The notes: a model not told the origin generated them from the sequence alone. Positions 28,255-36,388 are shown, numbered from the stretch's first letter. The stretch: 36,388 nucleotides of DNA from Chloroflexota bacterium (GCA_018969115.1 JAGWYZ010000009.1:1-36388), one strand, 5' to 3'. Program-made: numbers and translations.

Positions 28255-30036
28255 TTGAACAGAAATAACCATAAAAATTTACAACGCTGGCTCATTGGCT
28301 TTATGTTTTGGGGGTTGCTGTTGCAACCATTTGCGCCCAGCCAAGCCGATAAAGATGATGATTGGCAAACATCGATTTACTTGCCAGCTGTTTTAAATAT
28401 GGCGCAAAACGGGCTGCCAGCTGGCCCTGCGCCAAGTTGCCCTACGACATCTTCCAACATATTTAATGCTGTGCCTGTCGATAGCGCTCCCTACAAGAAT
28501 AATCGCATCACCGATGAAAATGCCGATTTTCGCTTGTCGGTGTTAGGAATATCGAGTATTGAGGCATATTTAAACCTTGTCGATTATGGCGGGTTTGGCG
28601 ATGCCAATGCGCCACGTTTTCAGCATATGTTTTCACCCAGCCGAACCCCTTATTTTTATGGCGCTTATAAACGCCATGATTGGAACTGGGACGAAAATGG
28701 CGGTCCTCCGTATGGCAGCCGAGGCGGGGTCAATAATGATTGGCTGGTTTCGGCCCTCGATATTGCCACTGTGCCCGGCGAGGAGTTATCAATCCCGTAT
28801 CGACCAGTCATCATCGGCAACGGTGGGCACATTGCCTTGGTGTTATATGCCAGTGAACGCGAATTGACCTTTACTTATAGCCGTAGCGACCATGTTGGCA
28901 ATGGTTGGGTGATGCACATGTTGGGTTTGTGTGTTGATCCGGCGCTGGTTTCGGCGTATCGCGCCCAAATTAACAATGGGCGACGCGCCACTGGGCAATT
29001 GCCCGGCATTAAGCCCAATCAAATCGTCGGCACGGCGTTGGATGACCATATGACGATTGCAATCCGGGATCGTGGAGCATTTTTAGACCCGCGCTCGCGC
29101 AAAGATTGGTGGCAAGGTGCACCTGCCATGACAATGCCGCCAACCGCTACTTCGGCCCCAACGGCAACGCCGTTACCGATACCGCCCACCGAAACACCTG
29201 TGCCAGGTACGCCAACGCCGATTATTCCAACTGAAACGCCGACACCCATTCCACCTACAAACACGCCAACGCCCGTGCCGCCTACATTTACGCCCACCCC
29301 TGTGCCACCAACGCCGACCCCAATCCCCCCGACCCCCACCCCAACGCCGATTTCCTATTGCCCAAATTCAAACCAGTTTTACCCAGCCATTCCCAAAGAC
29401 AGCGGTCATTACAAAAACAACTCAATAACAGATGCTAACCCCGATTTTCGATTGTCGATTTTGGGTTATTCACCCACCAGTGCGGCGCTGCAAATGGTGG
29501 GCTATAACGGCGACACCGACCCGAATGCCCCACGTTTTCACGGCTTATTCGAGCCAAACCGTGTGTCAACTTTTCGCGCGGCATATAAACGCCACGATTG
29601 GAACTGGAATGGCGGCCCGCCACCTTATGGCAGCCGAGGCGGTGTTAATAATGATTGGCCGGTAACGGTGCTTGACCTCGCTACTGGTCAAGGTGAATCG
29701 ATTTATATCCCTGAGCGCAATGTGGCAATTTGGGCTGACAATTTGGTAGCGATGGTGTTATTTGCCGATGTCAAAGAATTGACCATCGCCTATAGCCGTA
29801 GCGACAGCGTTACCAATGGCTATGTCGTTCACATTACCAATATTTGCGTTGAGCCAAATTTGTTGGCAACTTACCGCGCCCAATTAACCCCAGATGGCTA
29901 TCGTGCCACCAATTTGCTGCCAGCCTTGCGTAATAATCAACGCATTGGCACCGCCAATGGTGACAAAATTACCATTGCTGTCACCGATGGTGGGGCGTAT
30001 CTTGACCCGCGTTCACAAAAAGATTGGTGGCGATGA
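28255..30036 (+). CDS. Secreted protein with two copies of an unnamed ~200-aa domain separated by a Thr/Pro linker
   Basis: TTG start; signal-like [19 protein letters not shown]; both halves contain [22 protein letters not shown], YSRSDxVxNGxVxH, CVxPxLxxxYRAQ, DxGAxLDPRSxKDWW. Confidence 0.85.
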   Translation: MNRNNHKNLQRWLIGFMFWGLLLQPFAPSQADKDDDWQTSIYLPAVLNMAQNGLPAGPAPSCPTTSSNIFNAVPVDSAPYKNNRITDENADFRLSVLGISSIEAYLNLVDYGGFGDANAPRFQHMFSPSRTPYFYGAYKRHDWNWDENGGPPYGSRGGVNNDWLVSALDIATVPGEELSIPYRPVIIGNGGHIALVLYASERELTFTYSRSDHVGNGWVMHMLGLCVDPALVSAYRAQINNGRRATGQLPGIKPNQIVGTALDDHMTIAIRDRGAFLDPRSRKDWWQGAPAMTMPPTATSAPTATPLPIPPTETPVPGTPTPIIPTETPTPIPPTNTPTPVPPTFTPTPVPPTPTPIPPTPTPTPISYCPNSNQFYPAIPKDSGHYKNNSITDANPDFRLSILGYSPTSAALQMVGYNGDTDPNAPRFHGLFEPNRVSTFRAAYKRHDWNWNGGPPPYGSRGGVNNDWPVTVLDLATGQGESIYIPERNVAIWADNLVAMVLFADVKELTIAYSRSDSVTNGYVVHITNICVEPNLLATYRAQLTPDGYRATNLLPALRNNQRIGTANGDKITIAVTDGGAYLDPRSQKDWWR

Positions 30037-30037
30037 T

Positions 30038-30114
30038 GGTTAGTTGATTGGTTGATTCATGACTTACAAGTCACAAGTCAACCAATCAACCAATCAACCA
30101 ATCAACCAACTAAC
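30038..30114. repeat. Palindromic microrepeat array H2 (AACCAATC unit), sister of H1
   Basis: GGTTAGTTGATTGGTTGATT ... CAACCAATCAACCAATCAACCAATCAACCAACTAACC; loop contains ACTTACAAGT as in H1. Confidence 0.85.
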
Positions 30115-30148
30115 CGTAATTCCCTACGTAAGTATTTACAATTGGTTT

Positions 30149-32743
30149 ATGCAAAAACCTATTCACCTGACCTGCGAACATTTGAGCAACCCACTTGGTC
30201 TCGATGAGATTCAACCGCGTCTTAGTTGGCAATTTGCCGCCAATGCTGGCCTTAAAAAACAAACGGCCTATCAAATTATCGCTGCCAATAGTTTGGCGGC
30301 GTTACAGGCTGGGGTGGGTGATGTGTGGGACAGCGGGCGCGTTTGTAGCGACCAATCGCATTTAGTAGCCTATGACGGCCCGGCGCTTGCATCGCGGCAG
30401 CGGGTGTATTGGAAGGTGCGGGCGTGGAATGAGGCTGGCGAAGGCAGCGATTGGAGCGATGTGGCGTATTGGGAAATGGCGCTATTACACCCCCAAGACT
30501 GGCAAGCCGCATGGATCGAAGCCCCTTGGTCGGGTGGCCCACGCACCACTAGCCCGTCGCCTTACATGCGCCGCGTTTTTAGCTTGCCTGCACCCCCCAT
30601 TCGCGCCCGCCTTTATGTGTCAGCCCTGGGTGTTTTTAGGGCTTCGCTGAATGGAACCCGCGTTGGCAATGACGATTTTGCTCCCGGCTGGACCAATTAT
30701 CACAAACGGGTGAATTATTGCACTTATGACGTGACCGATTTGCTGCAAGTTGGCGACAACGCATTGGGTGCTATTCTCGGCGATGGCTGGTATTGTGGGC
30801 ACACCTCGTGGTATCACCGTCAAATGTATGGCGAGCGCCCGCGATTTTTGGCCCAACTCGAAGTCGAGCTGGCAAATGGGGAACGGGTTTGCCTTAACAC
30901 CGACGCAACATGGCAGGTTAGCACTGGCCCCATTCTCGAAAGTGATATGTTGATGGGCGAAAGTGTGGATGCACGACGTGAAATGCCGGGTTGGGACACC
31001 CCCAATTTTGACGACAGCCGTTGGCAAGGTGTGGCGCTATTCACTGACCCGGGCCTAACACGCAGCGCTTTTGTGGGTGAGCCGGTGCGCCCCATCTGCG
31101 AGCTACCCCCGATTGCGCCGCCGCAGCGCCGCAAAAACCACGTTTGGAATATTCACACCTTTGATCTTGGGCAAAATTTTTCGGGGCGAATTCGGCTAAA
31201 AGTGAGTGGCAAACGGGGGGATACCCTAACTTTGCGTTATGCCGAAGCCCTCAACCCCGATGGCAGTGTTTATACCGCCAATTTGCGCTCGGCCCGCGTC
31301 ACCGATCATTACACGCTCAAGGGCGATGGGGTTGAGGTTTACGAATCGTTTTTCACCTTTCATGGTTTTCGTTATGTCGAAATTAAGGGTTTGGCCGATG
31401 ATGTGCCAGTCGACACCGTAACGGGTATCGTTTTACATAACGACATGCGCCAAACCGGCAGTTTTAGTTGTAGTAATACGCTGCTTAATCAACTTCAACA
31501 TAATATCGAATGGGGGCAACGTGGCAATTATTTAGATGTGCCCACCGATTGCCCACAGCGTGATGAACGCATGGGCTGGACAGGCGATGCCCAAATGTTT
31601 ATTCGCACAGCTGCCTTTAATTTTAATGTTGCGCCTTTTTTTAGCCGTTGGCAGCGGGTGATGGACGACGAACAAGGTGAGAATGGCGCAATTCCGGCGG
31701 TCATCCCCAACACCGATCCAACTTTTGTGCCCGATGGCGGCCCAGCTTGGTCAGATGCCGCCATTATTTGCCCATGGACGGTGTATCGTTGCTATAACGA
31801 CACCGGTATTTTGCGCCAGCATTACGCCACCATGCAGCGATTTATGGCTTATTTGGCGGCAACTGTGCAAAACGACATTCGCACATACCCCGATTATGCG
31901 GGTTGGCATGGCTTCGGCGATTGGCTGAGCATCAATTCTGAGACGCCCAAAGACTTGATCGGCACTGCTTTTTATGCCCATGATGCCGAATTGATGGCGC
32001 AAATAGCGACTGTATTGGGCAAGCCTGACGATGCGGCGCATTACGCGGCTTTGTTCGAGCGCGTGAAAACGGCGTTTAACCGTCGTTTTGTCACTGCCGA
32101 GGGTTGGGTTGGCACTGGTTCACAAACTTGTTTTGTGTTGGCGTTGCATTTTAATTTGCTGCCAGCGCCATTGCGCCCGCTGGCAACCGAGGCCTTGGTG
32201 CGCGACATTCAACGTCGCAACACCCATCTCAGCACTGGCTTTGTCGGCACGCCCTATTTAACCCACGTCTTAGCCAATCATGGGCGGCTTGATGTGGCGT
32301 ATGCCTTGCTTGAGCAAACGACTTGCCCGTCGTGGTTATACCCCGTTACCCAAGGGGCCACGACCATTTGGGAGCGTTGGGATAGTTTTCATCATGAGCG
32401 CGGGTTTGGTGATGTTGGCATGAACTCATTTAACCATTATGCGTATGGGGCCATCGGCGAATGGCTGTATCAGGTGGCGGCGGGGATTGAGCTTGACGAC
32501 AAGTGTGCGGGCTATCAACATTTTGTGTTGCGCCCGCGCCCGGGCGGCACGCTGACCCATGCCAGCGCCCAATATCAGTCACCCTATGGCGAAATAATGA
32601 GTGATTGGGCGATTAAGAATGGTCAGTTTGAATGGTATGTGCGTGTGCCGCCCAACAGCACTGCACTGGCGGTTCTGCCATTTACCAATGCTGCCCACGA
32701 ATTGTGGGCGGGTGATTATCATTTTGTTGCAACCATCCCGTAG
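30149..32743 (+). CDS. Alpha-L-rhamnosidase (GH78 family)
   Basis: CEHLSNPLGLDEIQPRLSWQF, YLDVPTDCPQRDERMGWTGDAQMF, TIWERWDSFHHERGFGDVGMNSFNHYAYGAIGEWLY. ATG at 30149 (MQKPIHL) preferred, since the upstream start lies in array H2. Confidence 0.93.
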   Translation: MQKPIHLTCEHLSNPLGLDEIQPRLSWQFAANAGLKKQTAYQIIAANSLAALQAGVGDVWDSGRVCSDQSHLVAYDGPALASRQRVYWKVRAWNEAGEGSDWSDVAYWEMALLHPQDWQAAWIEAPWSGGPRTTSPSPYMRRVFSLPAPPIRARLYVSALGVFRASLNGTRVGNDDFAPGWTNYHKRVNYCTYDVTDLLQVGDNALGAILGDGWYCGHTSWYHRQMYGERPRFLAQLEVELANGERVCLNTDATWQVSTGPILESDMLMGESVDARREMPGWDTPNFDDSRWQGVALFTDPGLTRSAFVGEPVRPICELPPIAPPQRRKNHVWNIHTFDLGQNFSGRIRLKVSGKRGDTLTLRYAEALNPDGSVYTANLRSARVTDHYTLKGDGVEVYESFFTFHGFRYVEIKGLADDVPVDTVTGIVLHNDMRQTGSFSCSNTLLNQLQHNIEWGQRGNYLDVPTDCPQRDERMGWTGDAQMFIRTAAFNFNVAPFFSRWQRVMDDEQGENGAIPAVIPNTDPTFVPDGGPAWSDAAIICPWTVYRCYNDTGILRQHYATMQRFMAYLAATVQNDIRTYPDYAGWHGFGDWLSINSETPKDLIGTAFYAHDAELMAQIATVLGKPDDAAHYAALFERVKTAFNRRFVTAEGWVGTGSQTCFVLALHFNLLPAPLRPLATEALVRDIQRRNTHLSTGFVGTPYLTHVLANHGRLDVAYALLEQTTCPSWLYPVTQGATTIWERWDSFHHERGFGDVGMNSFNHYAYGAIGEWLYQVAAGIELDDKCAGYQHFVLRPRPGGTLTHASAQYQSPYGEIMSDWAIKNGQFEWYVRVPPNSTALAVLPFTNAAHELWAGDYHFVATIP

Positions 32744-32796
32744 TATAGTTACTAAGTGAAGTTTTTCTAGATTTTAAGACCGTACTTGGTATATAT

Positions 32797-33849
32797 ATGA
32801 TTCAAGGTTTACACCACATCACCCTTGTTACAGCCAATGCCCAGCGCAATGTAGATTTTTACACACGCGTTTTAGGGTTACGCTTGGTCAAAAAAACAGT
32901 CAATTTTGATGACCCCAGCGCCTATCATTTGTATTATGGCGATCATGTTGGCAGCCCGGGTTCAGCGGTTACTTTTTTTGAATGGAAACATGCACGCAAA
33001 GGCAAACCCGGTATCGGTGGCACGCACCATTTGGCTTTGGCCGTGGCCGATTTAAATGGCCTGCTGAAATGGAAACGCCGCTTAATCGATCTTGGTTTGC
33101 GAGTGTCGGGGCCATATGACCGGCATTATTTCACCTCAATTTATTTTAATGACCCAGACGGCACCATTTTAGAAATAGCCACGCTTGGGCCGGGCTGGGC
33201 ACGTGACGAAGCCGCCGATGCAATTGGCACAAGCTATCGTGCCCCGCCCGCCGAGATGGTGGTGCGCAATCGTGATGAAGCCCGGATTGGGGCTGAAATG
33301 TGGCCTGAGCCTGTTTCAAATATCACACCAGAGATGGCGCTATCACATGGTATGCATCATATTACAGCAATTGGTCAAAATATTCAACGTACCCATGCAT
33401 TTTTTGGCGATTTGCTGGGGATGCGCTTGGTTAAACGCACCTCAAACTTTGATGACCCCAACAGCGCCCATTGGTATTGGGGCGTTGGCGAAGGCAAACC
33501 CGGCAGTATCATCACCTATTTTGAGCGCAACCCACGCACCGAGCCACCCGTGCAAATGGGCGCAGGCCAAACCCATCATTTTGCCTTGGCGGTAGCCGAC
33601 GATGCTACCCAACTCGCCTACCGCGAAAAACTCATTCGGGCGGGGTATCGGGTGTCGCCGGTGATGGATCGTATTTATTTTAAGAGCATTTACACCAATG
33701 ACCCCGACGGGCATATTGTTGAAATTGCCACGGCTGGGCCGGGGTTTGCGGTTGATGAAGATGTTGCGCAACTGGGGAAAGTGCTCAAATTGCCACCTTG
33801 GCTCGAACAACACCGAACCGTGATTGAAAATAACTTGCAACCTTTGTGA
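32797..33849 (+). CDS. Two-domain VOC-family ring-cleaving dioxygenase / glyoxalase-like
   Basis: 350 aa; IQGLHHITLVTANAQRNVDFYTRVLGLRLVKKTVNFDDP and internal repeat MHHITAIGQNIQRTHAFFGDLLGMRLVKRTSNFDDP; NDPDGxIxEIAT twice. Confidence 0.92.
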   Translation: MIQGLHHITLVTANAQRNVDFYTRVLGLRLVKKTVNFDDPSAYHLYYGDHVGSPGSAVTFFEWKHARKGKPGIGGTHHLALAVADLNGLLKWKRRLIDLGLRVSGPYDRHYFTSIYFNDPDGTILEIATLGPGWARDEAADAIGTSYRAPPAEMVVRNRDEARIGAEMWPEPVSNITPEMALSHGMHHITAIGQNIQRTHAFFGDLLGMRLVKRTSNFDDPNSAHWYWGVGEGKPGSIITYFERNPRTEPPVQMGAGQTHHFALAVADDATQLAYREKLIRAGYRVSPVMDRIYFKSIYTNDPDGHIVEIATAGPGFAVDEDVAQLGKVLKLPPWLEQHRTVIENNLQPL

Positions 33850-33920
33850 GTTATGAACAATTGTATTTTTTGTTGATCGTATCACCTCAATAATTTGAGG
33901 TAAATCCCAAAAGTGCAATG

Positions 33921-33989
33921 CGAACTCACAGTATGACCATTGAAGGCATGGGCAAAACCCATGCCTTCAATGGTCATACTGTGAGTTCG
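33921..33989 (+). repeat. Long hairpin element D (32-bp perfect stem, CAAAA loop)
   Basis: CGAACTCACAGTATGACCATTGAAGGCATGGG-CAAAA-CCCATGCCTTCAATGGTCATACTGTGAGTTCG, followed by GCGAAAA. Confidence 0.95.
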
Positions 33990-34027
33990 GCGAAAATCTC
34001 TGAAAAAGACTTTTCCGGGCAGCGATA

Positions 34028-34370
34028 TTACTTTGCTCGGGTGCGTTGCCATTCGTCCCAACTTACAATGCCACCATCTGGGTTGGGCGAATCGGGCAAC
34101 ATGGCAATAAACTCGAGTGAGTGTTGATCTGGATCTTCAAAATAAATGGCAACGACCGGCATCTATGCAAACTGCATCGGCTGATCAGTTCCACCATCAA
34201 AAAAGTTACGGGCCGGTAAATGACGGCTGTGCAAATAATATTGTGAATGGTGACGAATCCAATCAATACTCGAGCGGAATACAAAATGTTGGCACAAAAT
34301 CTTGGCCTCAGGCCGTTCCCATAAGCCTAACATTGCTTCGCTATATGGCCGAGGCTAAAATCGCCACCTT
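34028..34370 (-). pseudogene. Decayed VOC-family (glyoxalase/bleomycin-resistance-like) gene, 5'-truncated with in-frame TAG
   Basis: Reverse frame ending TAA at 34028: ...EAMLGLWERPEAKILCQHFVFRSSIDWIRHHSQYYLHSRHLPARNFFDGGTDQPMQFA*MPVVAIYFEDPDQHSLEFIAMLPDSPNPDGGIVSWDEWQRTRAK*; TAG at 34165-34163 where family members usually have Trp. Confidence 0.75.
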
Positions 34371-34403
34371 TTATACCAAGGAAGGTAAAAATTGAGGAAA
34401 TGC

Positions 34404-34458
34404 CGATTTTACTATCTCTTCTCTGCAAGCTTATGTTTGCAGAGAGATAGTGAAATCG
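34404..34458 (+). repeat. Long hairpin element E (imperfect, 3-nt bulge)
   Basis: CGATTTTACTATCTCTTCTCTGCAAGC-TTAT-GTTTGCAGAGAGATAGTGAAATCG; flanks AAATGC and ACGAAAA match other copies. Confidence 0.87.
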
Positions 34459-34475
34459 ACGAAAATCGCATTTTT

Positions 34476-35900
34476 ATGCCAACCTTAGCATATGAACAGG
34501 TAGAATTGTTAACTGTGATTGCCTCCAAAAATATCCCGCTTGTGGGATTGCCATTGCCCCCCAAACCCACTGGGTTGCCCTTTTTACGTTCGTCGCTGCA
34601 ATTTGCACGTGGCCCTATCGATTTTTTTGTTAGCATGTATCAAACCTATGGCCCAGCATTTAGCCTGCAAGCCTTCGATTTCAACTTAACTGTTATGTTA
34701 GGGGCCAAAGCTAACCGCGCTATCTTGATCGAACATGCCGACAAGCTTTCGGCGCGTGAAGGCTATTCATTGTTGCTGGGGCTGATGGATGATGCGCTAC
34801 TGGTGTCAGATGGTGCACATCATGCCCGCCAGCGTCGCCTCATTCAACCCGCTTTTCACAGCCGCCGCATCGAAAGCTATTTTGAGATTATGCGCGAAGT
34901 GACTTTGCGTCAAATAGCGACATGGCGTGATGGTGATGTGATCGATATTTATGCTGAGGCGCGTCGCATGACGCTTGAAATTGTGGTGCGGGCCTTGTTA
35001 GGTGTTGATATCCGCGATCAACTCGATACGATGGCAGATATCATTACGCATACTTTCGATTATGTGACCCAGCCAGCTTCGCGCAAGCTTTTTAAAATTG
35101 ATTCGCCATTTCATCCCTATGGGCGTAGCTTGCGAGCACGGCGGCAGCTAGATGAAATGCTGTATGGCCTCATTCGTGACAAACGCCAACAACTTAGCCA
35201 GCAAAATATAGCCAGTGATGATGTGCTGAGTTGGCTAATCGAGGCTACCGATGATGATGACGAAGCCGGTGATGGCACACGCCTTAGTGATAGCTCGATC
35301 CGCGATCAAGTGTTATTGCTTATTTATGCCGGTCACGACACTTCTACCTGTTCAATTGCGTGGGCGCTTCAATTGCTGGCCCAGCACCCTGATGTGGCGG
35401 CGCGGCTGTATGCAGAACAAACACAAGTGTTGAACGGGCGTGCGTTGCTGATGTCCGATCTCAAGGCCATGCTTTATTTAGATAGCGTCGTCGATGAGGT
35501 GTTGCGCTTGTATCCGGCGGTATGGATTGGGATGCGCGGCGTGACTCAAGACTTTGAGTTTGATGGTAAACGGATTCCGGCTGGTTCCAAGGTCATGTAT
35601 TCACCGGGTGCTAGCCATCGTTTGCCTGAAGTGTTTAAAAATCCGGCCGATTTTGACCCAGAGCGATTTTCGGCAGCCAATAAGCTCAAGATTCCCCCTT
35701 TTGCTTATGTGCCATTTGGGGGCGGGGCACGCACCTGCATTGGGATGACTTTTGCCCAGGTTGAGCTGCGGGTGATGTTGACCGAATTGATGGCACATTT
35801 TAATTTTGAGCTGGTTAGTAACCGGCGTGTGCCAATGCATTACAACCCTACGTTGGCTCCAGCGCATGGCGCGATTAAGCTGCGGGTGCGCAAGCGATAA
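34476..35900 (+). CDS. Cytochrome P450
   Basis: LLLIYAGHDTSTCSIAWAL (I-helix), EVLRLYPA (ExxR), FVPFGGGARTCIGMTFAQVE-type heme motif (YVPFGGGARTCIGMTFA). ATG 34476 (MPTLAYEQ) preferred, as the track start is inside hairpin E. Confidence 0.95.
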   Translation: MPTLAYEQVELLTVIASKNIPLVGLPLPPKPTGLPFLRSSLQFARGPIDFFVSMYQTYGPAFSLQAFDFNLTVMLGAKANRAILIEHADKLSAREGYSLLLGLMDDALLVSDGAHHARQRRLIQPAFHSRRIESYFEIMREVTLRQIATWRDGDVIDIYAEARRMTLEIVVRALLGVDIRDQLDTMADIITHTFDYVTQPASRKLFKIDSPFHPYGRSLRARRQLDEMLYGLIRDKRQQLSQQNIASDDVLSWLIEATDDDDEAGDGTRLSDSSIRDQVLLLIYAGHDTSTCSIAWALQLLAQHPDVAARLYAEQTQVLNGRALLMSDLKAMLYLDSVVDEVLRLYPAVWIGMRGVTQDFEFDGKRIPAGSKVMYSPGASHRLPEVFKNPADFDPERFSAANKLKIPPFAYVPFGGGARTCIGMTFAQVELRVMLTELMAHFNFELVSNRRVPMHYNPTLAPAHGAIKLRVRKR

Positions 35901-35974
35901 AAATCTACCCAAGTGACGCTTGCATAATCTCATTTAAATCGCTACAATAAATACAATAAAGTGGAGGGAGGAAT

Positions 35975-36334
35975 ATGAGTCAGGTAATTATCCGAGTCCG
36001 ATCCGAGGTAGCGATGATATTACGTTCAGCCCTGAAACCAAGCTATAAATACATTCCATCTATAGGCAATGCCAAGGCCAAGCAGGCCAAATATGAGGCC
36101 AACGAAATTATTCGAATTGTACGTGATGCTGATGCCAATATACAGCCCGTTCATGATGTCATCTATAGTGGCACCGCCAGCAACGAATGTAACGCTGATT
36201 TTGCTTTGTTCGTATCAGATGCCAATGCGAAAGATATGATTCAACAATTGCAACGCCTGCAAAGTGTAGAAGCCTGTTATCTAAAAGCTGCTGCGACTGT
36301 TCCTGTTATTCCAGAATTATTTATATCTCCTTAA
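35975..36334 (+). CDS. Hypothetical protein (119 aa)
   Basis: ORF preceded by GGAGGGAGGA Shine-Dalgarno; no family recognised. Confidence 0.7.
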   Translation: MSQVIIRVRSEVAMILRSALKPSYKYIPSIGNAKAKQAKYEANEIIRIVRDADANIQPVHDVIYSGTASNECNADFALFVSDANAKDMIQQLQRLQSVEACYLKAAATVPVIPELFISP

Positions 36335-36350
36335 TTTAAAAATATGTATT

Positions 36351-36388
36351 GCCGAACTCACGATCATTTAGTGTTTGCAGCGGGCTTT
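36351..36388 (+). repeat. Long hairpin element F, left arm only (truncated by window end)
   Basis: ATT|GCCGAACTCACGATCATTTAGTGTTTGCAGCGGGC-TTT: same left end as A/D and same GGC-TTT apex as A. Confidence 0.7.

Noticed and set aside
29150-29355. Low-complexity CCGACCCC/ACGCC repeats
   Set aside because: Encodes the Thr/Pro linker ([16 protein letters not shown]...) of the duplicated-domain protein.
2195-30114. Microrepeat arrays as CRISPR arrays
   Set aside because: Units are 7-8 bp with no spacers and no cas genes.
34163-34165. In-frame TAG in the VOC remnant as recoded pyrrolysine/suppressed stop
   Set aside because: The 5' half of the gene is also missing, so simple gene decay is the better explanation.
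33921-36388. Hairpins as integron attC sites flanking cassettes (D-VOC-E-P450-F)
   Set aside because: Ends lack the GTTRRRY/RYYYAAC core, stems are perfect without the extrahelical bases of attC, and no IntI is seen; kept only as a conceptual analogy of conserved ends with variable palindromic interior.

Overview
A 36.4 kb chromosomal window from a bacterium that looks like Chloroflexota; this is inferred from protein character such as Thr/Pro-rich 'PTxTPT' linkers, and the taxon was not verified. Most genes are ordinary: HAD hydrolase (partial), nitronate monooxygenase, orphan VapC/PIN toxin, metK, lon, MazG/tetrapyrrole methylase fusion, two multi-spanning glycosyltransferase-like proteins, radC, zinc-ribbon membrane protein, tRNA-Leu(CAA), FkbH-like HAD-IIIC protein, PLP aminotransferase, acyltransferase, DUF512/PDZ radical-SAM-like protein, CAP-domain lipoprotein, NeuD-like/WbqC polysaccharide genes, GNAT-like protein, polyprenyl glycosylphosphotransferase, ruvX, TIGR03943-like protein, SCO1, a duplicated-domain protein, GH78 rhamnosidase, two-domain VOC dioxygenase, cytochrome P450 and a 119-aa orphan. 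The unusual content is non-coding. (1) There is a dispersed family of long, nearly perfect hairpins, with ~35-bp arms and ~3-nt loops in the best copies. They share conserved, oriented ends (AAT|GCCGAANTCAC ... GTGANTTCGGC|GAAAA), but the stem interiors differ completely while remaining self-complementary. Five copies are complete and a sixth is cut by the window end exactly at its TTT loop. (2) There is a second class of intergenic palindromic arrays built from 7-8 bp microrepeats. They sit at gene ends, supply start/stop codons, and appear to have entered the DUF512 coding frame. (3) A decayed VOC gene (apparent TGG->TAG nonsense, 5'-truncated) lies between two of the long hairpins. (4) A possible three-way-junction leader RNA lies upstream of the zinc-ribbon gene.
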